DNA of 64,000 nucleotides from Ignavibacteriota bacterium (GCA_019637995.1 JAHBUQ010000003.1:186001-250000); one strand, 5' to 3'; counted from the first letter of the stretch, positions 37,533 through 46,878 are shown. Notes: generated by a model from the sequence alone, not told the origin. Program-made: numbers and translations.

Positions 37533-38867
37533 CTAATCAACATATTTTCTGCCAATGCTGTAATAACTAAATCCTTCGGCTTCCATTTCTTCGATTGTAA
37601 ATAGATTTCTACCGTCAAAAATGATATTATTCTTCAGAGATGATTTAATTTTCTCAAAATCGGGATTTCTAAATACTGTCCATTCGGTTACAATAATAAG
37701 CGCCTCAGCATTATCAACGCAATCATACATATTTTTATGATATGAAATTCTATCTCCGAAAATTAATTTGGTATTATCCATAGCTTCAGGGTCGTATGCA
37801 TGAATTTCAGCACCTGCTTCGAGTAATCTTTCGATGATTCTGAAAGCCGGAGCTTCACGCGTATCGTCAGTATTCGGCTTGAATGCAAGTCCCCAAATGG
37901 CAAACTTTTTACCTCGCAGGTCAGTTCCAAATTTCTCTATAACGAGCTCAGCAAAACGTGCAATCTGATTCTCATTGACTCTATGAGCAGCTTCAACTAT
38001 GCTTAGCGGTGTGCCTGCAGATTCAGCAGAGTACATTATTGCTCTTACATCTTTGGGAAAACATGAACCTCCATAGCCAACACCTGCAAATAAAAATCTC
38101 TTGCCAATTCTGGTATCAGAGCCGATACCAAGACGTATTGAATCAATATCGGCACCTACTTTTTCGCAGTATGCCGATAAATCGTTCATAAATGATATTT
38201 TGGTCGCAAGGAATGCATTTGCCGCATATTTCGTGACTTCAGCACTCTTTTCGTCCATAATGTAAATTGGATTTCCACTTCTGACGAAAGGCTTGTATAA
38301 ATCCCGCATAACTTCAGCAGCTTTGAGATTACTTGTACCAACAACAATTCTGTCAGGCTTCATAGCATCTTCGACAGCAAAACCTTCTCTCAAAAACTCT
38401 GGATTGGATACAACGGAAACATTATTACCTGCTATAGCGTTATCAAAAATATCCTGGACAATTTTGGAAGTTCCGACAGGAACAGTGCTTTTGTTTACAA
38501 CAATTTTTTCTGCTTTTGGATCCGTAGTTTTTAAGATTTCAGCTATATCTGCGGCTACTTTCTTGACGTGCTGCAAATCAGCTGAGCCATCTTCGCTTGG
38601 AGGAGTTGGAAGGCATAGGAAAATTATATTGCAATTATCAACAGCCTGCTTCAAATCAGTAGTAAAATAAAGTCTTTCATCACGAATATTGCTTTCAAGC
38701 ATATTGCTAAGTCCCGGTTCATAAATAGGACATACCCCTTGTTTGAGCTTCTCTACTTTATTTTCGTCAATATCCACACAATAAACATAATTTCCGGTTG
38801 CGGCAAAACAAGTCCCCGAAACCAGACCAACATATCCTGTACCAATAACACCAATATTATAAGCCAT
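37533..38867 (-). CDS. ugd: UDP-glucose 6-dehydrogenase
   Basis: The 444-residue enzyme oxidises UDP-glucose to UDP-glucuronate for surface polysaccharide. It has an N-terminal NAD-binding GTGYVGLVSG motif, the STVPVGTS segment near residue 130, the catalytic Cys in YGGSCFPKDVRA near 260, and the C-terminal UDP-binding domain (WGLAFKPNTDDTREAPA). Length is typical. It is a single transcription unit with its own terminator, divergent from the metal-cluster genes. Confidence 0.96.
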   Translation of the reverse strand: MAYNIGVIGTGYVGLVSGTCFAATGNYVYCVDIDENKVEKLKQGVCPIYEPGLSNMLESNIRDERLYFTTDLKQAVDNCNIIFLCLPTPPSEDGSADLQHVKKVAADIAEILKTTDPKAEKIVVNKSTVPVGTSKIVQDIFDNAIAGNNVSVVSNPEFLREGFAVEDAMKPDRIVVGTSNLKAAEVMRDLYKPFVRSGNPIYIMDEKSAEVTKYAANAFLATKISFMNDLSAYCEKVGADIDSIRLGIGSDTRIGKRFLFAGVGYGGSCFPKDVRAIMYSAESAGTPLSIVEAAHRVNENQIARFAELVIEKFGTDLRGKKFAIWGLAFKPNTDDTREAPAFRIIERLLEAGAEIHAYDPEAMDNTKLIFGDRISYHKNMYDCVDNAEALIIVTEWTVFRNPDFEKIKSSLKNNIIFDGRNLFTIEEMEAEGFSYYSIGRKYVD

Positions 38868-38963
38868 TTTAAATCCTCATTTTAATCAAAATCAATACTT
38901 TAGAATATTCAAAAATAAGAAAATTTGAAATAAATTTCGTTAATTTTCGTATTTTTGTACATA

Positions 38964-39479
38964 ATGAAAAGGTTATTTATAAATATCGTGTCATTTTCAA
39001 TGATGATTGTAATGTTTTTTGCAGTCATGGGATTGCAATTGCATTATCATACTTGCGGAAAAACAGGAGAACGAACCTTTGAAATTATCGAAACTCCACA
39101 TTGTGCATGCGAAACTGAATCAGTTGTTCATACTGAATCCTGCTGTCATAGTGGTGAATCAAATCATAATTCATGCTCATCGAACAAAATCAATGAACAA
39201 TCCGGACTTTCAATTAGCTCAGTTGGATGTTGTCAGGATGAGATTTATGAATACACTCTCAAATCAGCATATTTAGGATCCATAGCAAAACAAATAAATA
39301 TTCAAACAAATATACAATTTATTCATCATTTTAACAGCATAAAGCTTAAATATGATGAATATCTTTATAAATTGAATAAAACCAAAGAAATACTGCTTCT
39401 GCCCCGTGACATTGTCCTTGAAATAATCAGGATAATTCACTGCTCCGATAATCGCGGCAGCATACCGCTATCACTTTAA
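38964..39479 (+). CDS. Cys/His-rich exported protein (HYC_CC_PP-like) upstream of a TonB receptor
   Basis: The product is 171 residues from the ATG; an in-frame TTG three codons upstream is less likely. The N-terminal hydrophobic segment (residues ~8-25) runs into HYHTCGKTG, then a Cys/His-rich stretch with CAC, CCH, NSCSS and CCQDE. This pattern resembles the small HYC_CC_PP family encoded next to TonB-dependent receptors in Bacteroidota. The residues suit soft-metal binding such as copper or zinc. It lies 100 bp before the receptor gene. The metal role is inferred, not shown. Confidence 0.7.
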   Translation: MKRLFINIVSFSMMIVMFFAVMGLQLHYHTCGKTGERTFEIIETPHCACETESVVHTESCCHSGESNHNSCSSNKINEQSGLSISSVGCCQDEIYEYTLKSAYLGSIAKQINIQTNIQFIHHFNSIKLKYDEYLYKLNKTKEILLLPRDIVLEIIRIIHCSDNRGSIPLSL

Positions 39480-39579
39480 TATTACCTCAAATCAAGGTAT
39501 AAATCATTAATTCTGAATAAATTCAGAGTTATTCTTTGTATCATTTTTAGTTTTTTTAGAATATAAATCAGGTATTAAA

Positions 39580-41841
39580 GTGAAAAATTATATTATAACA
39601 ATAGCGATGTTAATTTTCTTAGTATCAAACAGCTTTTCACAAGAAAATCTGAAGGGCAATGTGTTTGGATTAGATGAAAATGACAAAAAATCTCCATTAG
39701 TCAGAGCAAGTGTTCAGTGGCTTAACACAGGTAAAGGCGTTCTAACCGGCAAAAATGGAGAATTTTCATTACAAAAAATAAAAAGTACAAATAAATTAGT
39801 TGTCAGTTTTGTTGGTTATAAGACTGATACGTTAACAATTAGTTCAAATAGTCTTAGTGTCGAAATCAATCTTAAGCAAAGTCTTTCAACCGATGAAATT
39901 CGAGTCGAAGCCGAGGCTCCGCAAGCACTTATTTCAACATCATCAGTAGTAAATTCAGTAACAATTACTGAGGGTGGTTTACAAAAAGCCGCTTGCTGTA
40001 ACCTTGCTGAGAGTTTCGTCACAAATGCAGCTGCAGATGTCGAATATTCAGATGCTATGTCCGGTGCAAGACAAATTATGCTTTTAGGTCTGAAAGGAAC
40101 ATATACACAATTACAAGCTGAAAATGTTCCTTCAATGCGCGGGCTTGCAACAGCATTCGGGCTTGGGTATGTACCCGGACCATGGATGGAATCTATTTCT
40201 ATTTCAAAAGGTACATCTTCTGTTGTAAACGGATTTGAATCAATTACAGGTCAAATAAATGTGGAATTTAAAAAGCCTGAGAACAATAACCCCACTCATT
40301 TCAATGTTTATGGTGACCACCTTGGCAGAATGGAAGTAAACTCCTACGGCAACTTTGATGTAAACGAAAAACTAAGCACAATGATGCTTGTTCATGCAAA
40401 TACTCATCAGTGGTATCATGACTTGAATAATGACAGTTTTATAGACCATCCTCAGGTCAATCAGGTTAATTTAATGAATCGCTGGAAGTATATCGGTGAG
40501 ACGGTGGAATCAGTTACAGCTGCTAACTTTGTTTACGAAGACAGACAGGCAGGACAGCGGGAATTCCTGTTCAATAACGATCGAAACTACTACGGTATGG
40601 ATATTCAGACTACAAGACTGAATGCATTTACTAAAAACGGCTTTCTTCTTGATGGTGAACGAGGTTCGAGTATCGGTACCATTCTAAGTTTTACTCATCA
40701 CAATCAAGAGTCTTTTTATGGAATAAATACATTCAACGCTCAGCATAATTCAATGTATGCTAATGTGCTTTTTGCGACAGGCTTTTTTAAAGAATCTCAT
40801 GACCATAATCACCATGAAGATGAGGATGATTGTGGTCATGAACCGGAAATATGGCACAAACTAACTGCAGGTGCGAGTTTTCAGTATGATAATTATTTCC
40901 ATACTTTAAATGGAACTAATGGCTTTATAAATGAATATATTCCCGGAGTTTTTACTGAATATTCATTTATTGGAATCAAAGATGTAGTTCTGACGGGTGG
41001 TTTGAGAGCAGATTACCATAATCAATACGGTGAATTTTTTACACCAAGATTTCACGCCAAATACAGCCCTGATGACTTATTTACTCTAAGACTTTCTGCA
41101 GGGCGGGGCTCAAGGACACCCTATGCAATTGCAGAGAATTCATTTGTACTGGCAAGCTCAAGAGAAATTATTATGCTTGAAGATATCTTACGTGAGGAAG
41201 CAAATTCCTACGGCATATCATTTACTTCGCAATTCGATTTTCTGAACACATATTTTACTTTCAATGCCGATTTCTTCAGAACTGAATTTGTAAATCAATT
41301 AATTGTAGATATGGACAGAAATGCACAATCAATATATTTTTATAATCTCGATGGTGAATCATTCTCGAATAGCTTTCAGGTGGATTTGATTGCCGAACTT
41401 ACTGACAACTTGATTATCTCAACTGCTTACAGATTTAATGAAGTTAAGATGACTATGAATGGCGAACTTCTGGATAAGCCATTTCAAAATTTTCACAAAG
41501 GGTTTTTCAACATTGCATACAGTACTGCAAATCAGGGATGGTCTTTTGATATGACAGTTGAATATAATGGTGGGGGCAGAATTCCTCATACACACATGAA
41601 CCCCGAACAATACAGACTGCCAACAAGTTTCGATGCGTTTTATATGGTTCATGGACATATTACTAAAAGGCTTGATGCTTTGGAACTTTATCTTGGAGCT
41701 GAGAATATATTCGATTTCGTTCAGGCTAACCCTATTATTGCTGCGAATGACCCATTTGGCAACTATTTTGACAGTTCGATGATATGGGGACCTATTATCG
41801 GAAGGAAAATATATATCGGCGCAAGATATAATATTAAATAA
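39580..41841 (+). CDS. TonB-dependent outer-membrane receptor, probable metal uptake
   Basis: The 753-residue receptor starts at GTG with a signal peptide (ending NSFSQ), then a carboxypeptidase-like regulatory domain (residues ~25-105). The plug contains KAACCNLAESF and GFESITGQINVEFKKP, and a 22-strand-type barrel follows. An extracellular-looking loop near residues 405-425 is His/Asp/Glu-rich (SHDHNHHEDEDDCGHE). The Cys pair in the plug and the His-rich loop suggest a metal or metal complex as substrate. Flanking genes encode a Cys/His-rich exported protein and an HMA-domain protein, which supports this. The substrate is inferred. Confidence 0.88.
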   Translation: MKNYIITIAMLIFLVSNSFSQENLKGNVFGLDENDKKSPLVRASVQWLNTGKGVLTGKNGEFSLQKIKSTNKLVVSFVGYKTDTLTISSNSLSVEINLKQSLSTDEIRVEAEAPQALISTSSVVNSVTITEGGLQKAACCNLAESFVTNAAADVEYSDAMSGARQIMLLGLKGTYTQLQAENVPSMRGLATAFGLGYVPGPWMESISISKGTSSVVNGFESITGQINVEFKKPENNNPTHFNVYGDHLGRMEVNSYGNFDVNEKLSTMMLVHANTHQWYHDLNNDSFIDHPQVNQVNLMNRWKYIGETVESVTAANFVYEDRQAGQREFLFNNDRNYYGMDIQTTRLNAFTKNGFLLDGERGSSIGTILSFTHHNQESFYGINTFNAQHNSMYANVLFATGFFKESHDHNHHEDEDDCGHEPEIWHKLTAGASFQYDNYFHTLNGTNGFINEYIPGVFTEYSFIGIKDVVLTGGLRADYHNQYGEFFTPRFHAKYSPDDLFTLRLSAGRGSRTPYAIAENSFVLASSREIIMLEDILREEANSYGISFTSQFDFLNTYFTFNADFFRTEFVNQLIVDMDRNAQSIYFYNLDGESFSNSFQVDLIAELTDNLIISTAYRFNEVKMTMNGELLDKPFQNFHKGFFNIAYSTANQGWSFDMTVEYNGGGRIPHTHMNPEQYRLPTSFDAFYMVHGHITKRLDALELYLGAENIFDFVQANPIIAANDPFGNYFDSSMIWGPIIGRKIYIGARYNIK

Positions 41842-41866
41842 TTTTTCAAATTAAGGATAAAATAAA

Positions 41867-42193
41867 ATGAAGTATATATTTGTAATATTAAGCATAATTG
41901 TTTTGACATATATAGCAGATTCGCAGGAAATCAAATCAACTATTGAAATCAAAACCTCTGCTATCTGTGAGCATTGCAAAGAAAATATAGAAAAGGCGCT
42001 AAATAAAGTAGCCGGAGTGGAAAAATCGAATCTTGATTTGGATACAAAAGTTGCAACCGTCAAATATGACAGCACAAGAACTAATGTTGATGAACTAAGA
42101 AATGCAATATCTAAAGCGGGATATAACGCAGATGATGTTAAACGTGACGGTAGAGCATACAAACGCTTACCAAAATGCTGCAAAGCAGATTAA
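41867..42193 (+). CDS. Exported HMA-domain metal-binding protein
   Basis: The 108-residue protein has a signal peptide (ending IADSQ) and a heavy-metal-associated domain (residues ~22-95) with the metal motif ICEHCKENIE in place of the usual MxCxxC. The C-terminus is basic and ends KRLPKCCKAD with another Cys pair. It follows the TonB receptor by 25 bp and is probably co-transcribed. HMA proteins commonly carry Cu+ or Zn2+; export to the periplasm would let it receive metal from the receptor. Specificity is not readable. Confidence 0.88.
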   Translation: MKYIFVILSIIVLTYIADSQEIKSTIEIKTSAICEHCKENIEKALNKVAGVEKSNLDLDTKVATVKYDSTRTNVDELRNAISKAGYNADDVKRDGRAYKRLPKCCKAD

Positions 42194-42215
42194 TTTTGTA
42201 ACTAATAAAAAAAGC

Positions 42216-42252
42216 AATGGGGCTGTCACATAATTAAAAGTGCAGCCCCATT
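42216..42252. terminator. Bidirectional terminator between convergent genes
   Basis: AATGGGGCTGTCAC pairs with GTGCAGCCCCATT (one bulged base) across an A/T loop, with A-rich sequence before and T-rich sequence after. It separates the HMA gene from the convergent Cys-rich gene. Confidence 0.88.
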
Positions 42253-42272
42253 AATATTTAGAAACATCTATA

Positions 42273-42599
42273 TTAGTTGTTAATAGGCTTGATTTCAGCT
42301 GTCTTAACTTCTTTAGTTTCCTGATTTGCAGCTTCTAATTTTGCATCTTTCTTGCTTGAGCAGCATTCAGATTTCACAGAAGCAGTCTTAGTAGTTGAGC
42401 AGCATTCTGACTTTGCAGAAGCAGTTTTAGCAGTCGAGCAGCATTCGCCTGATTTTTCGCCCTTAGCTGAAGTTTTCTTCATTTCGGTTGAGCATTCAGA
42501 TTTTGCTGATGTTTTAGTCTTATCGCAAGCGATAGCTTCAGTTACAGTAAAAGCAAAAACAAATGCCAATGCTACTGCTAATATTTTTAATACATTCAT
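42273..42599 (-). CDS. Small exported Cys-rich repeat protein
   Basis: The 108-residue protein has a signal peptide (ending TEAIA) and a mature region of about 85 residues built from degenerate repeats of the form T(A/T)KTAS(A/V)KSECCS, with eight cysteines in total, then an acidic/Lys-rich tail. The repeats and CC pairs look like a metallothionein-type metal buffer in the periplasm. It converges on the metal-uptake genes and shares their terminator. Family unknown to me; the metal role is inferred from composition and neighbours. Confidence 0.7.
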   Translation of the reverse strand: MNVLKILAVALAFVFAFTVTEAIACDKTKTSAKSECSTEMKKTSAKGEKSGECCSTAKTASAKSECCSTTKTASVKSECCSSKKDAKLEAANQETKEVKTAEIKPINN

Positions 42600-42732
42600 G
42601 TTACAGAACTCCTTTTAATTAAGAAAAATAAAGTGTACACATTATAAGACTTAGTATAGGAATTTTTATTTTATTATAACAGAATTATTTTTTAGTTTCA
42701 AATACTAATTATTATAGAAAGCTATAAACATA

Positions 42733-43098
42733 CTACTCTTTCATAGTTGAAACTCGAAAGCCGGTCAGGAATCTTAAAGGACCATTGATAAATTTTGGAG
42801 TAAGAACTATTCTTGCTTCGGGGCTAAATTCCAAATATGAAACCACTGCGTCCATTTTATTCTCAAGTGTAACAAATGTAGTTCTGCCCGTATTCTGGTC
42901 ACGGGACTGATAAGTATTGCTTAAAGTCGAAACACAGCTTCTATCAGCAGGGAAGGCACTCCACAGCAGGTCAGGCGTGGTGAAACGACCCGTTTCGTTG
43001 TCGTACATACGGAAGCCCATCATCTGCAAATCGGATTCTGAATCATAAATACTGCCGTCGAAGTTATCACGGTTCATAGTGCCAGCTGATGTCCACAA
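42733..43098 (-). pseudogene. Rhs core fragment E with unrelated tail
   Basis: The first ~50 residues (WTSAGTMNRDNFDGSIYD... through FTTPDLLWSAFP) are a piece of the Rhs core shared with four other fragments in this region. The following ~70 residues differ and resemble a conserved-protein end (SPEARIVLTPKFINGPLRF). Homology starts exactly at LWTSAG, next to the stop of the DUF5615-like toxin gene, so the 5' part of the Rhs gene is missing. I treat it as a decayed fragment rather than a functional gene. Confidence 0.75.
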
Positions 43099-43101
43099 AA
43101 A

Positions 43102-43434
43102 CTATAATATTTCGAGAATACCAAAATCATCATTATTTCCAAATTCGATTATTGAATCAATATTATTTTGGATTAATTCTGCTAAGTGTATTTTACTGAT
43201 GTTTCCAGTACGAATCCATACTACTTTTGGTGGATAATTATAATATGTAACAAAATTTCGAAAGTCTGAATCGTATGTTAATATTGTATAATTATTAATT
43301 TTAGCATATCTCCAAATTTCAAAGTCGCTTAATCTATTAGTAGATATACTGGTTATATGTTTAACATCTTCAAAATATTTTTCGATAAACTTTATTATCC
43401 TCCATGATATATTTTCATCAAGCAATACTTTCAT
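43102..43434 (-). CDS. DUF5615-type PIN-like toxin of a toxin-antitoxin pair
   Basis: This 110-residue protein starts MKVLLDENISWRI and has YTILTYDSDFRNF, the two acidic motifs typical of the DUF5615 PIN-like group. It overlaps the upstream DUF433 gene by 4 bp in the usual antitoxin-toxin order. These proteins are predicted ribonucleases. The pair sits between two Rhs core fragments, an unusual location that suggests insertion. Confidence 0.85.
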   Translation of the reverse strand: MKVLLDENISWRIIKFIEKYFEDVKHITSISTNRLSDFEIWRYAKINNYTILTYDSDFRNFVTYYNYPPKVVWIRTGNISKIHLAELIQNNIDSIIEFGNNDDFGILEIL

Positions 43435-43652
43435 ACTGCATAAGCCACAATTCGTTCATTAAAGCTTGCATATTGAAGGCATGCTTTTATGTCATCAGAT
43501 TTTAATTGTGGAAAATCCTCAATAATTTCTGAAATACACATATTATCTGCCAACATGCTTAATATATCTGATACTGATATTCTTGTACCTTTTATTACTG
43601 GTTTTCCAAACCTGATATCTGGTTTAATTTCAATATGATTATTATAATTTAA
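43431..43652 (-). CDS. DUF433-family antitoxin
   Basis: I chose the ATG at MLNYNNHIEI, which has an AAGGAT ribosome site 9 bases upstream; an in-frame ATG 16 codons earlier is less likely. The 73-residue product contains DIRFGKPVIKGTRISVSDIL, the hallmark of DUF433, and a C-terminal winged-helix-like region (FPQLKSDDIKACLQYA). It overlaps the DUF5615 toxin gene by 4 bp. It would bind and neutralise that toxin and repress the operon. Confidence 0.87.
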   Translation of the reverse strand, partial: LNYNNHIEIKPDIRFGKPVIKGTRISVSDILSMLADNMCISEIIEDFPQLKSDDIKACLQYASFNERIVAYAV

Positions 43653-43707
43653 CATACTAATATCCTTCAAAAATGTTTGAATATTAGAAGTATTAAACAA
43701 ACAAATA

Positions 43708-44549
43708 TTATAACAAGTTAAGAATTAAAATACCATTAATTATGATTTTTTCGATAACTTGATATATGATAGACGGATATATTATTATGTTTATCTCCTT
43801 CTCGGGTGCCAATCCCGTCGGGTCTCGATAAGTGAGAGGTGAGTTGTACGCATAATGGTAAGGCGTATGCGATGGGAAGGCAGACCACAGCAGGTCGGGC
43901 GTGGTGAAACGACCTGTTTCGTTGTCATACATACGGAAGCCCATCATCTGCAAATCAGATTCTGCATCATACGTGCTACCGTCGAAGTTATCTCGGTTCA
44001 TAGTGCCTGCTGATGTCCACAAAGTATCACCAAATGGTTTATAATCAAAGTGTAAAGCATCAAAAGCCGTGCCATTCTGACGTACAACAAGCCGGACAGA
44101 GCCGTTATTTTCCGTGAAATTCACTTCTTTTGTCCCGTCGTGATGGTACAGCAGTTCACCACCTGCCCGGTAGCGATGCGCCCCAAGATATACTTTTCTC
44201 TCAGGTCCCATTCCAACATCCGCAGACGTCTGAAAACCTTTGTACTGCACAATCTCCTCTCCAAAAGCACCGGTCATATAGTACTCCCAAAGATGAGCGA
44301 ATACTTTAATTCCTTCATCATCAATATCACCATCCCCATGCGGACTTGTAAGCAATCGCTTCTGCTCACGCACTCCGGAATGGTTATACTTATAGCCCCA
44401 TGTCCATTTGTATTCGCTGTAAGATTCATCCTGTTGTATTTTTTCCTTAAAACTTGAACAAATTTCCGAAATATTGCTTTTTGTGTATTCTGTTAATCGT
44501 CCTGCTGTGTTGTAGGAGTATGAATAATTTCTGAATAAATAATTATTTT
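43708..44549 (-). pseudogene. Rhs core fragment D, 5' truncated, with a lost C-terminal tip
   Basis: The open frame begins after a stop near 44551 and shows YD-repeat-like sequence (NYSYSYNTAGRLTEY), then the Rhs core HLWEYYMTGAFGEEIVQY, DNNGSVRLVVRQNG-type and RMYDNETGRFTTPDLLW segments, ending at the junction LTYRDPTGLAPEKE. After the junction only ~28 hydrophobic residues remain. A likely Met-initiated reading starts at 44373. The fragment is the longest Rhs core copy apart from fragment B. Its tip is lost, so it is probably non-functional but can act as recombination donor. Confidence 0.82.
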
Positions 44550-44553
44550 TCTT

Positions 44554-45108
44554 TTATGGTTTTTTTTTATCCAATAATTTCAGTAGATTCAAATATTCTT
44601 TACCTAGTAATTCATCATTTTTAATAAATGAAATTTTCTTATCCTTATAAGCCAATACTCCAAAATCTTCAAACTTAAGAATTTCATTAATTCTAATTTT
44701 AGAGGTAGTTTCCATTTTTTGTAAAAGTCCACTATTTAAAAATAGACTATCAGGTATGAAAATCCACAAAGTATAAATTGTATTTGAATCAACCAAAAAC
44801 CAATTCATGGAATTAAGCCCACCTTCATACCAAATACTTCTAACGGTTGTATTGGTATTAAATGGTAAATATATACTTTTTAATGAATCATATAACTCTC
44901 TTAAAGTATATGTTCTATTTTCAGGCTTGTGAAAAGTTATATTTTCATATTCAATGCTGTTTTTTATAAAATCTAAATGATACTTCATCATATAGTTTAC
45001 TATTCTTATTGAGTCATCTCCTACATATGCAAATTCTTCACATTTTAAGCAATTGGATGAAATTACAAAGAAATAAATAACCAACATAATTTTACTTAAT
45101 TTTTCCAT
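44554..45108 (-). CDS. Exported immunity-like protein paired with the JAB-like Rhs tip
   Basis: This 184-residue protein has a signal peptide (residues ~1-23, ending NCLKCEE, so possibly a lipoprotein) and a mixed alpha/beta mature part with no motif I recognise. Its start overlaps the 3' end of the Rhs-tip gene by 17 bp, the usual toxin-immunity coupling. Its stop is directly followed, in the same frame, by Rhs core fragment D. I infer that it protects against the neighbouring tip. Export implies that the toxin acts in the periplasm or at the envelope. Confidence 0.55.
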   Translation of the reverse strand: MEKLSKIMLVIYFFVISSNCLKCEEFAYVGDDSIRIVNYMMKYHLDFIKNSIEYENITFHKPENRTYTLRELYDSLKSIYLPFNTNTTVRSIWYEGGLNSMNWFLVDSNTIYTLWIFIPDSLFLNSGLLQKMETTSKIRINEILKFEDFGVLAYKDKKISFIKNDELLGKEYLNLLKLLDKKKP

Positions 45109-46144
45109 ACCTTATTCCTGATTTTATTTGGTTAATCAAATATTGTAAAATGCTAAAAGCAGAATTGTAATCTCCATTAAGAAAATATGCGTCCATCCTA
45201 TGATACTTACCATCCGGTCCTGTTACTGTCCAATTTTTCCAATTCGTACGGGAAAAATTGTTATTATACCATGACTGAAACAAACCAGCATCATAAATAT
45301 GACCGTATGTCGTAACAGGTGATTTATAAATAGTTGTACAAAAGACTACAAATTGCATTTCAGCATTAAAAGGTCTTTTTCCCAATAAATAATCTCCGAC
45401 ACCAACACCAATCCAATTAAAGTCCATCGGTTCTAATGGTTGATTAGAAAAATGAATATGGTCAAAAGCAACAAATTCTTCATTCAATGGATTATAATCA
45501 TCCCATCTAACTTGCATATTGTGTTTATCAAATCCAATCAATAATTTTCCAGCTCTGATATTTCCAGTTTCAATATTTCGATAAATCGGGAATCCTACTT
45601 CTTTATCAAAACTCTTTCCTGCAGAAATCATTTCTTGCCTTCTGTCAACGGTTTGAGAAAATAGATAATGTGGATTGAGTCCACCTCCAAAACCACCACC
45701 CGAACTAATCATTGGTCCACCAGTCGGTCCAACATTAAGACTTTGTGCTTGTAAGGATTGAAACATTGAAGTAAGTGCATTATCTCCTGCGACCATCATT
45801 CTACTACCTCCAACACCACTTCCACCATCTCCCAAATCATCAGGTGCACTACCTTCATCAGCTGGTCTAGCACCATTGGAAGATTCTGGTTGAGGTGAAT
45901 CCGCAACAGCTCCATTATCAACTTCAATTTTTTGTCTTGCTAAGATTTCGCTACCACATTCAGCAAGTTCGTTGCTCATCAACTCCTCTCGTTCTTTCTC
46001 CTTCTCAGGTGCCAGTCCAGACGGATCGCGATAAGTCAGCGGTGAGTTGTACGCATAGTGGCAAACAAATTGATAATGGATAATTGACAGTTGACAATTA
46101 TTTGTTATGATTAGCACAATATTTTTATTTGATTTCATTTTCAA
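45092..46144 (-). CDS. Orphan Rhs tip C with a predicted JAB/DUF4329-like domain
   Basis: This 350-codon frame starts inside a palindromic element, then joins the Rhs junction YNSPLTYRDPSGLAPEKEKE. It has an acidic/Gly linker (residues ~70-150) and a C-terminal domain (~155-350) with KEVGFPIYRNI, AFDHIHFSNQPLEP and VGDYLLGK. The spacing E...HxH...S/P...D resembles JAB metallopeptidase or DUF4329 polymorphic-toxin tips. It has no full Rhs core and only a weak TTG start, so it may be silent unless recombined. The toxin class is inferred from the pattern. Confidence 0.5.
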   Translation of the reverse strand: MKMKSNKNIVLIITNNCQLSIIHYQFVCHYAYNSPLTYRDPSGLAPEKEKEREELMSNELAECGSEILARQKIEVDNGAVADSPQPESSNGARPADEGSAPDDLGDGGSGVGGSRMMVAGDNALTSMFQSLQAQSLNVGPTGGPMISSGGGFGGGLNPHYLFSQTVDRRQEMISAGKSFDKEVGFPIYRNIETGNIRAGKLLIGFDKHNMQVRWDDYNPLNEEFVAFDHIHFSNQPLEPMDFNWIGVGVGDYLLGKRPFNAEMQFVVFCTTIYKSPVTTYGHIYDAGLFQSWYNNNFSRTNWKNWTVTGPDGKYHRMDAYFLNGDYNSAFSILQYLINQIKSGIRYGKIK

Positions 46145-46170
46145 TTGTCAATTGTTAATTGTAAATTAGA
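46070..46170. repeat. Palindromic insertion in Rhs fragment C
   Basis: Sequence such as AATTGATAATGGATAATTGA at one end and TTCAATTGTCAATTGTTAAT at the other are near inverted repeats around a central TTATGATTAGCACAATATTT. The same element, with the same central motif, occurs in fragment A at about 50630-50765. In both, it replaces the Rhs core between DGS and HYAYNSPLTY. Confidence 0.75.
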
Positions 46171-46219
46171 TAAGTACTACTTGTTTGATAAATAACAATA
46201 TAAATCAATTCAAAATATT

Positions 46220-46576
46220 TTAAAGGCCTATACAAAAACCTACTGCATTTACTATTTCTACGACGTCATCAACAGCCAATTTACCTATTATTTTTTTTAT
46301 CCTCGTTTTACTTACAGTTCGGATTTGATAACAATTGACTGTGCTAACCTTATCTAAATGATTAGTTTCGTCAGGTAAAATTTTGTATAGCCAAGAAATT
46401 CTTGAAAAATCTTCTTTCCAGCCAGTGATTGGCAATACGATAAATAAGTCCAGATTATTTGAAAAGTTTCGGTTGATAACAACAGCCGGTCTCAATTTTT
46501 GGATTTCATTTCCTTCTGTTGGGTCAAAATTTACAAGCCAAATTTCTCCTCGTTGTGGATTTGACTCCTTCATCAC
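46220..46576 (-). CDS. MazF/PemK-family toxin
   Basis: The 118-residue protein begins with RGEIWLVNFDPTEGNEIQK and has RPAVVINRN and VLPITGW, the core motifs of MazF/PemK endoribonucleases. It overlaps the upstream antitoxin-like gene by 4 bp. It cleaves mRNA when unopposed. It is located between an immunity-like paralogue and Rhs tip C. Length and motifs are intact, so the module may be functional. Confidence 0.9.
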   Translation of the reverse strand: MMKESNPQRGEIWLVNFDPTEGNEIQKLRPAVVINRNFSNNLDLFIVLPITGWKEDFSRISWLYKILPDETNHLDKVSTVNCYQIRTVSKTRIKKIIGKLAVDDVVEIVNAVGFCIGL

Positions 46577-46878
46577 TCAATTCCATCATCTAATTGGGGT
46601 AAATCGGTCAATTCTTTGTTGCTTTTCAATACTTTTTCAGCGAATACAATTTGTTGATTCCAGTAAAATTCCTGCATATCGGGAGATAATTTTCTAATTT
46701 CAGAAGGTTTAAGTTCTTTGCTAAATTCATCATTAATTATCTCAGTTATCAGTTCTGAAGCTGATTTATTCTTTGCTTTAGCTAAAAATTTAAACTTTTC
46801 CCTGTCTTCTAAGTTAACACGAAAAGAAAGGAATACTTCTTTTTGATTTTCTACTATTTTGCCTTTTATTGCTTCCAT
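46573..46878 (-). CDS. RHH-like antitoxin of the MazF module
   Basis: The chosen ATG gives 101 residues starting MEAIKGKIVENQKEVFLSFR; an in-frame ATG nine codons upstream is possible. The N-terminal part (VFLSFRVNLEDREKFKFLAK, then SASELITEIINDEF) resembles a ribbon-helix-helix fold; the acidic C-terminal tail would wrap the toxin. It ends in a 4-bp overlap with the MazF gene. The antitoxin role is inferred from context. Confidence 0.75.
   Translation of the reverse strand: MEAIKGKIVENQKEVFLSFRVNLEDREKFKFLAKAKNKSASELITEIINDEFSKELKPSEIRKLSPDMQEFYWNQQIVFAEKVLKSNKELTDLPQLDDGIE

Noticed and set aside
42352..42618. Plus-strand frame with EQHSDFTEAVL repeats
   Set aside because: It is antisense to the small Cys-rich exported protein, whose signal peptide and CC repeats are convincing.
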